Positions 1 through 8,962 of a stretch of DNA of 45,216 bases are shown here, in pieces. How positions within the stretch are numbered: position 1 is the first letter of the stretch; each line of letters begins with the position of its first letter. Origin of the DNA: Paenibacillus marchantiophytorum (GTDB taxonomy: Bacteria > Bacillota > Bacilli > Paenibacillales > NBRC-103111); assembly GCF_014640555.1 (NCBI RefSeq), contig NZ_BMHE01000055.1, positions 1-45,216 of the forward strand, in the 5' to 3' direction. Position numbers and translations under genes: made by a program. Under the pieces are notes generated by a model that saw only the letters and a program-made list of their open reading frames with translations, was not told the origin of the DNA and ran no database searches.

Positions 1-549
1 TTTAACCGCATTCACTCACTCGTACCTCCTTAACTTGCTTGAACAAAGTAGGGTATTGCCTTTCGGCGCCCTTCCCTCCATGAGGTTTTGTTGTCCTCAC
101 TTCATCGGTACTACGACCCCCGCAGGACTTCCTTCCCGCAGCTTGCCACTTCGCCTTTCGGGCTTATAGGTTTGCTCCTTACGAAAAAAAAAACTCGTGC
201 GAGAGAGGATCTCCCTAGTTCCAGACACAACTTTCCCAGCATGCCGATCCCCTTACGCCGGAGAGTTCTTCTGCGCTGCACTTCCAAGGGCTTCACGCAT
301 TCCATGGTCTTCGCCTAAACACACGAGGCTCGACACTCTCTTGTCCTTTTCAGGTCTTTTTTGACGACGCGGCAGGATTCACTTCATGTTACGGCCTGCT
401 ATTTTGCTCGCTCCCCTTGCAGGGATACTTTGTCACAGGGCTTCAGCCTTAGGATCTCTCCACCAGTTGCCTGTCAGCTACGAGGCGACTTGGCTCTTAC
501 CTCGATTGAACTTTCATCAATTAGTTGTGCCTAGCTTGGCTAGGCGCGC
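1..549 (-). mobile_element. Group II intron, 5' portion, cut off by the window edge
   Basis: Read on the minus strand, the sequence starts at 549 with GCGCGCCTAGCC, close to the GUGYG start typical of group II introns. It continues with a structured, non-coding stretch characteristic of intron domain I. Around 100-130 it reads GTCCTGCGGGGGTCGTAGTACC (shown here in two parts: GTCCTGCGGGG, then GTCGTAGTACC), a segment I recognise from the region before the reverse transcriptase of bacterial introns. A ribosome binding site (AAGGAGGT) lies near position 25, so the maturase/reverse transcriptase would begin at or beyond the left edge; domains V and VI and the 3' end are not in the window. The insertion lies a few bases after an intrinsic terminator (555-590), the usual target of class C introns. 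Class is inferred; the group II assignment rests on remembered similarity, not an alignment. Confidence 0.72.
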
Positions 550-554
550 TATAT

Positions 555-590
555 CAAAAAAAACCAGAAACCTCAACGGTTTGCTGGTTT
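555..590 (-). terminator. Intrinsic terminator after the mepB remnant; intron target
   Basis: On the minus strand an almost perfect stem (arms 578-590 and 561-572 with one bulged G, loop 573-577) is followed by a run of eight T. It begins 3 nt after the last stop of the mepB remnant. The group II intron starts 6 nt beyond the T run. Confidence 0.85.
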
Positions 591-592
591 GT

Positions 593-836
593 TCATAACA
601 TTACATTCACGTTGAACCTTTCTAACTGCCACTTCTAAGTTTTTTGAGCCTGGAGGCTTGTAGCCTTGTCCCAAGATGGGTAGACACGCATGCCACGTTT
701 CCCACCTTCACCTTTATTGGATACGATAGTGCGATGTAATAGAACATTTTTGGGAAACACAAATTGACCAAATTTATTGCCATCCCGTGTGCTAATAACG
801 AACAATTCTACTGGTTCTGATACATAATAAAAAACA
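593..836 (-). pseudogene. mepB: MepB family protein remnant (C-terminal half, amber stop inside)
   Basis: The minus-strand reading frame contains GQFVFPKNVLL, then GGKRGMRVYPSW and QAQKT, the conserved C-terminal signature of MepB proteins (a small family known from the Staphylococcus mepRAB operon; function unclear). Two defects are visible. A TAG at 635-637 falls where the family has Gln; past it the same frame continues with KWQLERF, the expected family ending, to a TGA at 593-595. The N-terminal half is absent: upstream of about 836 the frame runs into a CAT-rich repeat and codes for low-complexity sequence. Full-length relatives are about 150-170 residues, whereas about 80 remain. I read this as a dead gene. 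Family assignment is from motif memory. Confidence 0.7.
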
Positions 837-838
837 CC

Positions 839-952
839 ATGCACCAGAGCGACTCGGCTCGGATACATGGTGCATAGTACATAGTGCATAGTGCATGGGG
901 CATGTGCATAGTTCATGGTGCATGAGCATGGGGCATAGTTCATGTACATCGT
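839..952. repeat. Degenerate CAT(A/G)GTGCAT tandem array with flanking palindrome
   Basis: From about 866 to 952 the plus strand is a run of imperfect 8-10 nt units such as CATAGTGCAT, CATGGTGCAT and CATGGGGCAT. It is preceded by a perfect 8-bp inverted repeat, ATGCACCA (839-846) and TGGTGCAT (868-875). The array lies exactly where the N-terminal half of the mepB remnant should be. Such arrays are translated in all frames as low-complexity peptides; I do not regard it as coding. Confidence 0.75.
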
Positions 953-966
953 GCCTGCTGCTTCGC

Positions 967-1254
967 TTAACGAAACATCGCCCACAGTCGGATTAAGTGA
1001 AAGGTGTTGGAAGGATCAATCTTTTGCGCAATAATAAACTCCAAGACTTGCGTCGTCTGGTTGCCGTTCAGCTTCTCGCCTAAGATATTGGCAGCAAGCC
1101 CGATTAAACGTGTAACTTTCGCATGATTTTGCAAATCAGCCTTGGTGACGCCCTGCAGCAGCATTTTGATGCGTTCCTTGATCTCTGGGTTCTTCATTTT
1201 GAACTTCACACGCTCCACGAGCGCGGGATCGATGCCATACTGTTGATAGCTCAT
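967..1254 (-). CDS. Stage VI sporulation protein F-like protein
   Basis: A 95-residue protein starting MSYQQYGIDPALVERVK. I chose the ATG at 1252-1254 because GGAGGTG precedes it by 6 nt; an upstream in-frame start would extend it by 12 residues but has no comparable site. The body is probably helical. The pattern LLQGVTKADLQNHAKVTRLI, then a helix with KLNGNQTTQVLEFII and a terminal FHLIRLW, resembles the SpoVIF (YjcC) family, which in B. subtilis acts late in sporulation in coat assembly under sigma-K. A CATATGCTA motif at 1285-1293 on the minus strand fits the sigma-K -10 consensus. The gene stands alone between the DUF1294 gene and the mepB remnant. The family call is by pattern, so moderately sure; the exact role is inferred. 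Confidence 0.6.
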   Translation of the reverse strand: MSYQQYGIDPALVERVKFKMKNPEIKERIKMLLQGVTKADLQNHAKVTRLIGLAANILGEKLNGNQTTQVLEFIIAQKIDPSNTFHLIRLWAMFR

Positions 1255-1574
1255 GTTCCCACCTCCGATCAGCTGTCCTGCTACTAGCATATGAATGCAG
1301 CGAGGCGAACTTGACTCGAATCAGAAACCTTCGAAAGAATGAATTTTATCCAATCAAAATCAACTTTAGCGCGGTTAAATGGTGAAATCCATTGGATAAA
1401 TCCCCATGTAGGAAGCGAACATCTGCAAGATAGCTACAGATAGCCTTCCTAGGCCAGCATTGATACAGGGTAAGCAGCTGATCTTGCTGGATGCAGCAGC
1501 AGACAGGGAATCTCTATCCAAAAAAACAAAAGGCTGCTCGCCGGTTTTCACCTTTGGAGACAACCCCTCACATT
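1255..1574. other. Intergenic region without a confident gene
   Basis: Apart from the -10 motif at 1285-1293 nothing stands out. A minus-strand frame from a TTG at 1563 to a stop at 1375 could encode about 62 residues ending in YMGIYPMDFTI. Its GAGGGG lies directly against the TTG, which is too close for translation, and I recognise no family. Confidence 0.4.
1285..1293 (-). promoter_or_regulatory. Possible sigma-K -10 element of the SpoVI F-like gene
   Basis: The minus strand reads CATATGCTA, matching the sigma-K -10 form CATANNNTA, about 30 nt before the start codon. I cannot see a convincing -35 AC at the usual distance, so this is weak. Confidence 0.3.
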
Positions 1575-1841
1575 TTACATATAAATGGAAATAAGAATAA
1601 CACAGATACAATTGAGCACAACGAGCAGCGGAATACCAATCACAAACGAGGTATGTTTGGTTTTATGACGCCATACGCGCATCCCCAGCCAACCGCCGAT
1701 TCCGCCACCGAGCGCAGCCAAGGTAAACAGCCGTTTCTCCGGCACGCGGCGACCGCCTTTTTTGGCCTGTCCTTTGTCATGTCCCATTTCTATAAACGTA
1801 ATGATATTCATCAGCAATAAATAAACAAGAAAATAAGTCAA
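1575..1841 (-). CDS. DUF1294 family small membrane protein
   Basis: An 88-residue protein with two hydrophobic segments (about residues 3-18 and 65-88) flanking a basic, glycine-rich centre. The centre reads RRVPEKRLFTLAALGGGIG and then GMRVWRHKTKH, the hallmark of DUF1294 proteins (YsdA-like in B. subtilis). The role of this family is unknown; topology suggests a small inner-membrane protein. The chosen start is a TTG at 1839-1841 with AAGGTG 7 nt upstream; an ATG ten codons later would remove part of the first membrane segment. It follows recG in the transcription direction with about 140 nt between them and no obvious shared signal. The family call is firm from the motif; function unknown. 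Confidence 0.82.
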   Translation of the reverse strand: MTYFLVYLLLMNIITFIEMGHDKGQAKKGGRRVPEKRLFTLAALGGGIGGWLGMRVWRHKTKHTSFVIGIPLLVVLNCICVILISIYM

Positions 1842-1984
1842 ATGCGGGACACCTTCATTTCAAAAAATAGTAGATTCTACTATCTATCTTAAAAGCGAAC
1901 GCGCATGCGGTCAATATCTACGGCTAACATGCAAAAATTAGGGCCAGCGTTGCCTGCCGGCCAAGCGCTGCCAAACGCTCGCTG

Positions 1985-4030
<2,046 letters not shown>

Positions 4031-4034
4031 ATGC

Positions 4035-4892
4035 TTACACCGTACTGACGAAGGCTGCAATAGTGCCAGGACCTGCATGTGCGCCAATCACCGGACCTAA
4101 AGTAATGTAGTCCACATGCTCCACAGCGAATTGCTGCATGATCGCTTCTCGCAGCAGCTCCGCGCCTTCCCTATTGTTGGCATGAGCAATGTGCATGCTG
4201 CGAATGCTGCGGCTCGGAATATCCGCAGCCAGCAGCTCCAGAATGCGTGCAATTGCTTTTTTGTGACCGCGCACCTTATCAATGGCCGCTACTTCACCCT
4301 CGCGATCCAAGGAAAGGATCGGCTTAATATTTAATAATGAACCGAACAGTGCGGAGGCTTTGCCGATTCGGCCGCCTTTTTGCAGAAATTCCAGCGTATC
4401 CACAAGAAAATAAATGTAAAAGTTCTCTCTCATCGTTTGGACAAGCGCCAAAATTTCCGCTGCACTTTTCCCTTCTCTAGCCGCCCTTGCAGCAGCTACG
4501 ACCAGCGCGCCGATTCCATAGGAAGCAGAGCGGGAATCCACCACATGCACCTTGCCAGGTGTATCCTCCAGCATCGTGGAGGCCAGCAAAGCGGATTGGT
4601 ACGTTCCGCTCAGCACAGAAGCCAGATGGATCGAGATAATCTCCGTATCCGGCTCCTCCAGCAAGCTTTGATAAACAGTCAGAAACTCGGCCGGGGAGGG
4701 CTGTGACGTTCGAGGAAAATGAGGCGACGAAACCAGCTTAGGATAAAATTCCTCGGACTGCAGCGTCACCGTATCCAAATATTGCTCATCGCCAAAATGA
4801 ATCTTCAGAGGCACCATCGCAATCTGAAGCTCCTGCCTCAGTGCCAAAGGAATGTCTGCTGTACTGTCCGTTACGATACGAATGTTAGTCAA
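4035..4892 (-). CDS. DegV family fatty-acid-binding protein (FakB-like)
   Basis: A 285-residue DegV-fold protein. DegV/FakB proteins hold a fatty acid so that FakA can phosphorylate it for phospholipid synthesis. Sequence marks are the N-terminal IVTDSTADIP, the ligand-side TSQPSP motif near residue 62, HLASVLSGTYQSA, and VDSRSASYG in the middle. The gene lies between fakA (upstream, 47 nt gap) and recG (4 nt gap), so a FakB role for the neighbouring kinase is a reasonable inference; acyl-chain preference cannot be read from sequence. The start is a TTG at 4890-4892 with GGAG about 10 nt upstream. In B. subtilis this slot between yloV and recG holds sdaAB/sdaAA instead. Confidence 0.93.
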   Translation of the reverse strand: MTNIRIVTDSTADIPLALRQELQIAMVPLKIHFGDEQYLDTVTLQSEEFYPKLVSSPHFPRTSQPSPAEFLTVYQSLLEEPDTEIISIHLASVLSGTYQSALLASTMLEDTPGKVHVVDSRSASYGIGALVVAAARAAREGKSAAEILALVQTMRENFYIYFLVDTLEFLQKGGRIGKASALFGSLLNIKPILSLDREGEVAAIDKVRGHKKAIARILELLAADIPSRSIRSMHIAHANNREGAELLREAIMQQFAVEHVDYITLGPVIGAHAGPGTIAAFVSTV

Positions 4893-4939
4893 CCGGGCTC
4901 ACTCCATTTCTCGCATTTGGTCCACTGCCTATGCAATCG

Positions 4940-6682
4940 TTACTCAACGGAGAACAGGTACGCGTACAAAGGCTGTCCACCTGGATGAAGCTCAACTTCC
5001 ATATCCGGGTACATCGTCTGAATGAAGGCCTCCAGCTCCTCCGTCTCTTCCTCCTGGGCATCTTCTCCCGTGAGAATCGTGACGATTTCGCTGCCTTCCT
5101 CAATCATTTCTTCCAGCAGCTTCTTGCAAGCGTCCATAAGACTCGGCTGGGACGACACAATCCGGCCGTCTTGAATGCCGATAAAATGCCCCTCTTTGAT
5201 CTCTATGCCATCCATGTTCGTATCCCGCACGGCATACGTAACTTGACCCGATTTGACACGTTTCAGTGAATCATTCATCGCTTCCGTATTCGTATGGGCG
5301 TCCGCCTTCTCTTGGAAAGCCAAGATCGCGGCCAAGCCTTGCGGAATCGATTTGGACGGGATCACAACCAATGTCTTGTTGTCCACCAACTCCACAGCCT
5401 GCTGCGCCGCCAATATAATATTGGAATTGTTCGGCAGCACATAGATGGTTTCTGCATCAATGCTGTTCACGGCATTCACAATATCCTCTGTACTCGGATT
5501 CATGGTTTGTCCGCCGGACAACACAACATCAACACCAACGCTGGACAGAATATCCGTAATCCCGTCCCCCAGAGCTACCGCAACGAAGCCATACGTTTTG
5601 CTTGGCGCAGCTGGTCCTCTGGTTTCAGCAGTCACCGAAGGCGGCGCCTCGTACCCGTCTGCTAAATCTTCTAATATATGTGAATGCTGATCGCGCATAT
5701 TTTCAATTTTGATACGGCTCAGGGCGCCGTAATTCATCGCTTGGTTCATGACTTCACCTGGATATTCCGCGTGAATATGCACCTTCACCAACTCATCATC
5801 GGCAACAACGAGCAGCGAATCTCCCAACTTGCTCAGTTGATCGCGGAAAGTTCCTTCATGGAAGGTCATCCCTTTGACCTTGCCTGGCGTAATCGTCAGC
5901 ATGAATTCCGTACAATAGCCGAATTCGATATCTTCCGTAGCCAAATGAGCTTGCGCAGGAAGATGCGCATGCACTTCCTTGGCCAAATTCATGCCTGGAA
6001 CGAGGGAACCGGCACCCAATCTCGTATCCATCGTCGCATAGTCATCCTCTACCTGAATCAGACCGCCGCTCAGCGACGTCACGAAGCCTTCGTAGACGCA
6101 TACAAGTCCCTGACCGCCTGCATCTACCACACCCACTTGTTTGAGCACAGCAAGCTGCTCAGGCGTTCTGGCGAGCGCTTCCTTCGCTTTGCTCAGAACC
6201 TCTTGCATGAGATCCAGAATATCGCCTCCACGGCGATACAGCACAGCGTGCTTGGCTGCTTCTTTGGATACGGTCAAAATCGTGCCTTCTACAGGCTTCA
6301 CAACCGCTTTGTAGGCTGTTTCTACACCTTGCTGCAGCGCGGCTGCAAATTGCTGTACATTTACATGCTCAAGATCATGCACGTGCTTCGCGAATCCGCG
6401 AAACAACTGTGACAGAATAACCCCCGAGTTGCCTCTGGCGCCCATCAGTAACCCTTTGGACAATGCATCAGCTGCTTTCCCAATATGAGAGGATGGCTTC
6501 TTCTTCAGTTCCTCACAACCTGCCGTGAGGGTTAAATTCATGTTGGTGCCGGTATCTCCATCGGGTACAGGGAAAACGTTCAGTCCATTAACCTTGTCTA
6601 CATTTCTGCGCAGGTTATCTGCACCCGCCAAGACCATGGCAGTGAAGTCATTTCCATTTATTGAAATAAAGCGCTTACTCAA
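4940..6682 (-). CDS. fakA: Fatty acid kinase FakA (DAK2 domain, YloV)
   Basis: FakA phosphorylates fatty acids bound to FakB proteins, yielding acyl-phosphate for PlsX/PlsY lipid synthesis. The 580-residue product has the N-terminal DAK2 (Dhal-type) nucleotide domain with NVFPVPDGDTGTNM (residues about 35-48; Asp residues bind Mg) and GARGNSGVILSQLFRG. A linker is followed by the C-terminal DAK1-2-like half (about 210-580), which binds FakB in the family. The start is a TTG at 6680-6682 with GGAAGGGG 8 nt upstream. It follows the asp23-like gene by 28 nt and precedes degV by 47 nt, the common yloU-yloV order; a DegV protein directly downstream supports the FakA/FakB reading. Likely transcribed from the promoter at 7192-7221. 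Confidence 0.94.
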   Translation of the reverse strand: MSKRFISINGNDFTAMVLAGADNLRRNVDKVNGLNVFPVPDGDTGTNMNLTLTAGCEELKKKPSSHIGKAADALSKGLLMGARGNSGVILSQLFRGFAKHVHDLEHVNVQQFAAALQQGVETAYKAVVKPVEGTILTVSKEAAKHAVLYRRGGDILDLMQEVLSKAKEALARTPEQLAVLKQVGVVDAGGQGLVCVYEGFVTSLSGGLIQVEDDYATMDTRLGAGSLVPGMNLAKEVHAHLPAQAHLATEDIEFGYCTEFMLTITPGKVKGMTFHEGTFRDQLSKLGDSLLVVADDELVKVHIHAEYPGEVMNQAMNYGALSRIKIENMRDQHSHILEDLADGYEAPPSVTAETRGPAAPSKTYGFVAVALGDGITDILSSVGVDVVLSGGQTMNPSTEDIVNAVNSIDAETIYVLPNNSNIILAAQQAVELVDNKTLVVIPSKSIPQGLAAILAFQEKADAHTNTEAMNDSLKRVKSGQVTYAVRDTNMDGIEIKEGHFIGIQDGRIVSSQPSLMDACKKLLEEMIEEGSEIVTILTGEDAQEEETEELEAFIQTMYPDMEVELHPGGQPLYAYLFSVE

Positions 6683-6710
6683 AGTGATTCCCCTTCCTGG
6701 TTACGGGCTT

Positions 6711-7073
6711 TTATTTAGCTACTCGAACGCCTTGAACAAAAATATTCACATCGTCCACATGAAGCCCTACGACTTCATTCAAAATATATTTAACTTTTGT
6801 TTGGACGTTACCTGCAACTACGGATATTTTGGTTCCATAGCTGACAATAATATAAAGATCAATCTCGAGTCGCCCGTTCTCACGACGAACTTCGACACCG
6901 CGGCTTAAATTGTCCCGGCCCAGCAGCTCGGCTATCCCGTCTTTCAATTGCTTTCTAGTTGCCATGCCAACAAGTCCATAACAGTCTAGCGCAGCGGAAC
7001 CCGCCAGGGTTGAAATCACTTCATTGGTAATGTACACTTTTCCATACTCGGTTGTGAGTTCAATTGGCATCAT
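6711..7073 (-). CDS. Asp23/Gls24 family envelope-stress protein (YloU)
   Basis: A 120-residue Asp23/Gls24 family protein. Typical signs are the N-terminal TTEYGKVYITNEVISTLAG, the central GVEVRRENGRLEIDLYIIV and a final VVGLHVDDVNIFVQGVRV. Family members are small cytoplasmic proteins, some held at the membrane by AmaP, linked to alkaline and envelope stress; the YloU branch next to fakA is of unknown mechanism. The ATG at 7071-7073 has GGAG 8-9 nt upstream; a second ATG follows at once. It is the first gene of the yloU-fakA-degV-recG run and is divergent from rpmB, with overlapping promoter regions between them. Confidence 0.92.
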   Translation of the reverse strand: MMPIELTTEYGKVYITNEVISTLAGSAALDCYGLVGMATRKQLKDGIAELLGRDNLSRGVEVRRENGRLEIDLYIIVSYGTKISVVAGNVQTKVKYILNEVVGLHVDDVNIFVQGVRVAK

Positions 7074-7191
7074 CTAAACAACTCCTTCAAATTTCCCATT
7101 AAGCAAGATTAACTTTTGTAATTCCCATTCCCGCCTTGCATGTACAAATCTGCCCAACTATGTATAAGGAATGTGGACTAATCTTCATTGT

Positions 7192-7221
7192 ACTATAACA
7201 TACTTAATAAATAAACGGCAA
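7192..7221 (-). promoter_or_regulatory. Sigma-A promoter for yloU-fakA-degV-recG
   Basis: On the minus strand -35 TTGCCG (7216-7221) and -10 TATAGT (7192-7197) are separated by 18 nt. The transcript would have a leader of about 110 nt before the yloU start. It lies back to back with the rpmB promoter. Confidence 0.55.
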
Positions 7222-7237
7222 AAAAGCAGGTAATTCG

Positions 7238-7267
7238 TTGACTAGCCTCCTTTTGCTATGCTATTAT
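7238..7267 (+). promoter_or_regulatory. Sigma-A promoter for rpmB
   Basis: -35 TTGACT (7238-7243) and -10 TATTAT (7262-7267) are separated by 18 nt. The rpmB start lies about 125 nt downstream, so the mRNA has a fairly long leader. The two opposing -35 boxes are only 16 nt apart. Confidence 0.65.
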
Positions 7268-7397
7268 ATCTAAGTGTGTTTTTGCTGGTTATAACATGAA
7301 TTACAAGAAGCAAAGTCTAAATTTGAGGAAAGCTGTCATGTCAAGCTTAGGCTTGCCACCCAGGCTGCTTTGTATACTGCCGAAGGAGGTGTCAAAC

Positions 7398-7586
7398 ATG
7401 TCCCGCAAATGTTTCATTACAGGTAAAAGTCCAGGTTCAGGTAATCACGTGTCCCACGCTAACAATAAAAACAAGCGTACTTGGGGAGTTAACGTTCAAA
7501 AGGTTCGCATCCTCGTTGATGGTAAACCAAAACGAGTTTACGTAAGTACTCGTGCGTTGAAATCCGGTAAAGTCGCTCGCGTTTAA
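7398..7586 (+). CDS. rpmB: 50S ribosomal protein L28
   Basis: A 62-residue L28 of the large ribosomal subunit. The sequence MSRKCFITGKSPGSGNHVSH followed by NNKNKRTWGVNVQKVRI and VSTRALKSGKV is diagnostic. Only one cysteine is seen (residue 5), so this is the form without a zinc-binding CxxC pair. I chose the ATG at 7398-7400 because it gives the standard L28 N-terminus and has GAAGGAGGTG 6 nt upstream; the open frame extends 34 codons further up through the mRNA leader and should not be included. It is transcribed alone, against the direction of its neighbours, and ends in a clear terminator, the same divergent arrangement as in B. subtilis. Confidence 0.97.
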   Translation: MSRKCFITGKSPGSGNHVSHANNKNKRTWGVNVQKVRILVDGKPKRVYVSTRALKSGKVARV

Positions 7587-7623
7587 TTGCAAGCTTCTGA
7601 TACTTACACTTTCGACAAAAACA

Positions 7624-7652
7624 AAAAGCACCTTATCGGTGCTTTTTTTGCT
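7624..7652 (+). terminator. Intrinsic terminator of rpmB
   Basis: Stem AAAAGCACC (7624-7632) and GGTGCTTTT (7638-7646) with a TTATC loop, followed by further T. It lies 38 nt after the rpmB stop. Confidence 0.93.
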
Positions 7653-7682
7653 TTTCTGGGGGAATAGCCTAAGTATGGGCTG

Positions 7683-7763
7683 CTAATTTTTGCTGAACGT
7701 ATTAAGTACGGCCTTCACGAATCCACCCAAAAATCTTGGTAGCTTGATTGTGTAGAACTTCAT
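7683..7763 (-). CDS. spoVM: Stage V sporulation protein SpoVM
   Basis: A 26-residue ORF in the minus strand, starting MKFYTIKLPRFLGGFVKAVL and ending in SKN. SpoVM is an amphipathic helix that binds the convex outer forespore membrane and anchors SpoIVA, starting coat and cortex assembly. The family is always about 26 residues, and the conserved N-terminal MKFYTIKLP with Pro9 is intact. The ATG at 7761-7763 has CTAAGGAGGGG 8 nt upstream, a strong site. Synteny supports it: in B. subtilis spoVM lies beside rpmB, and here it converges with rpmB. It appears to be monocistronic, with a terminator upstream at 7998-8031 separating it from the rpe group and an unusual repeat-bearing leader (7764-7930). 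Confidence 0.96.
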   Translation of the reverse strand: MKFYTIKLPRFLGGFVKAVLNTFSKN

Positions 7764-7781
7764 TCTCTACCCCTCCTTAGA

Positions 7782-7890
7782 GTTTTCGTCAGAAAACTGA
7801 CATGGTGAGCATTGGCTAAGCGTTTTCGTCAGAAAACTGACTTCGTGAGCATGGATCTAGCGCTTTTCTGAAAAATCTTGCCTTGTAAGC
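7782..7890. repeat. 40-nt direct repeats with palindromic core in the spoVM leader
   Basis: Two 40-nt units begin at 7782 and 7822. Each opens with the same 20 nt (7782-7801 and 7822-7841) and contains GTTTTC GTCA GAAAAC, a 6-bp stem-loop, followed by a GTGAGCAT block. A third, decayed unit runs from about 7861 to 7890 and keeps CTTTTCTGAAAA and GTAAGC. They lie just upstream of the spoVM ribosome binding site and would be in its mRNA. Confidence 0.85.
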
Positions 7891-7929
7891 TACACTGTTT
7901 GCATGACTGCTCCTTAGCATCGTTACAAC

Positions 7930-7937
7930 AGTATATG
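7930..7937 (-). promoter_or_regulatory. Possible sigma-E -10 element for spoVM
   Basis: The minus strand reads CATATACT, similar to the sigma-E -10 CATAnnnT; spoVM is sigma-E-dependent in B. subtilis. An imperfect inverted repeat (AGGGT/ACCCT) sits where the -35 would be and I see no good -35 match. The leader would be about 160 nt. Confidence 0.35.
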
Positions 7938-7997
7938 CCAGGGTCGTAAAAAAGTACCCTCTAATTTACTTTCTCCCGTAAATTCGCTGCCAGAAAG

Positions 7998-8031
7998 CAA
8001 AAAAAGCTACAAGAGTGCTTCACTCTTGTAA
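7998..8031 (-). terminator. Terminator after the small membrane protein gene
   Basis: A perfect 10-bp stem (8008-8017 with 8021-8030, 3-nt loop) is followed on the minus strand by GC and seven T. It ends the rlmN-to-rpe run before spoVM. Confidence 0.92.
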
Positions 8032-8045
8032 CTATATGTATGCAT

Positions 8046-8291
8046 CTAAGATGGCGTTATGCCCAGCTGTGTGTAAAGCGCAACACAAATACTGAAAATA
8101 AAATATAAAAGTATCGTCAGAACGATAAACCAGATCCGAAATCCAATTTGTTCAAACTGGCGAAAAAAGCGTATCCCGACATACAAGGTACCGAGCGAGA
8201 AGATATACTTCGTGACCGAGTGGATATTCGAAAAACAAGTCAACAGAATAGCGCAAAGTACGCTGTACATGACTAACCAGAGAAATCTCAT
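8046..8291 (-). CDS. Small membrane protein of unknown function
   Basis: An 81-residue, strongly hydrophobic protein. Segments of about residues 4-20 (LWLVMYSVLCAILLTCF), 26-44 and 52-75 (IWFIVLTILLYFIFSIC) look like two to three membrane helices, with a basic patch between them. I do not recognise the family. The ATG at 8289-8291 is preceded by GAGGGG at about 11 nt. It follows rpe by 15 nt and is closed by the terminator at 7998-8031, so it is probably the last gene of the stp-prkC-rsgA-rpe run. In B. subtilis thiN occupies this slot, but the two proteins are not alike. Confidence 0.7.
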   Translation of the reverse strand: MRFLWLVMYSVLCAILLTCFSNIHSVTKYIFSLGTLYVGIRFFRQFEQIGFRIWFIVLTILLYFIFSICVALYTQLGITPS

Positions 8292-8306
8292 CGTCCCCGC
8301 TCCCCT

Positions 8307-8957
8307 CTACCCGCGAATTCGCCGGATAGCATCGGCACGATCAGTTTGCCCGAACACCGCATTGCCAGCGACCAGCACATCCGCTCCAGCCTCCGTCACC
8401 TGACGGGCTGTTGCTTCATTAATCCCGCCGTCCACTTCGATATGAAGCTTGTGCAGCCCCTTAGCATTCGCTTGCTCTCGCAACGCACGAATTTTATTCA
8501 GCATCCCCGGGATGAACGCTTGTCCCCCGAAACCTGGATTCACCGTCATAATCAGAACCAGATCCAACTCTTCATCAAGCACGTGTTCAATCAGCGAAAT
8601 CGGCGTAGCCGGATTCAATACAACTCCAGCCTTCACGCCGCTTTGCTTGATGAGATGAAGGGTCCGATGCAGATGCGTGCAAGCTTCCACATGAACCGAG
8701 ATCAAATCGGCACCCGCTTTAACGAAATCCGGAATATAGCGATCCGGCTGCTCGATCATCAAATGCACGTCAAGCGGCAGCTTCGTAATCGGACGTATCG
8801 CATCGACAACCAATGGACCAATCGTAATATTCGGCACAAAATGGCCATCCATGACATCGACATGAATCCAATCAGCTCCGCCCCGCTCCGCATCTTGAAT
8901 CTCGTCCCCGAGCTTAGCGAAATTAGCTGACAAAATAGAAGGTGCTACATAAACCAT
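8307..8957 (-). CDS. rpe: Ribulose-phosphate 3-epimerase
   Basis: Interconverts ribulose 5-phosphate and xylulose 5-phosphate in the pentose phosphate pathway. The 216-residue TIM barrel has the N-terminal APSILSANF, the metal-binding HVDVMDGHFVPNITIG and DVHLM motifs, MTVNPGFGGQ and the phosphate-binding EVDGGIN and VAGNAVF segments near the C-terminus. All expected catalytic residues (Asp, His) are visible. The ATG at 8955-8957 has GAGGAGGT about 10 nt upstream, which overlaps the rsgA stop codon. Position directly after rsgA is the standard Bacillales order. Confidence 0.97.
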   Translation of the reverse strand: MVYVAPSILSANFAKLGDEIQDAERGGADWIHVDVMDGHFVPNITIGPLVVDAIRPITKLPLDVHLMIEQPDRYIPDFVKAGADLISVHVEACTHLHRTLHLIKQSGVKAGVVLNPATPISLIEHVLDEELDLVLIMTVNPGFGGQAFIPGMLNKIRALREQANAKGLHKLHIEVDGGINEATARQVTEAGADVLVAGNAVFGQTDRADAIRRIRG

Positions 8958-8962
8958 TCGTC

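Noticed and set aside
88..598. Plus-strand open frames at the left edge
   Set aside because: They lie on the antisense of intron RNA and the terminator; the sequence is better explained as a group II intron.
7296..7397. N-terminal extension of ribosomal protein L28 by 34 codons
   Set aside because: The extension is leader sequence; a strong AAGGAGGTG site precedes the canonical MSRKCFITG start.
7782..7890. CRISPR-like direct repeats before spoVM
   Set aside because: Only two and a half 40-nt copies with contiguous, similar sequence and no unique spacers or cas genes.
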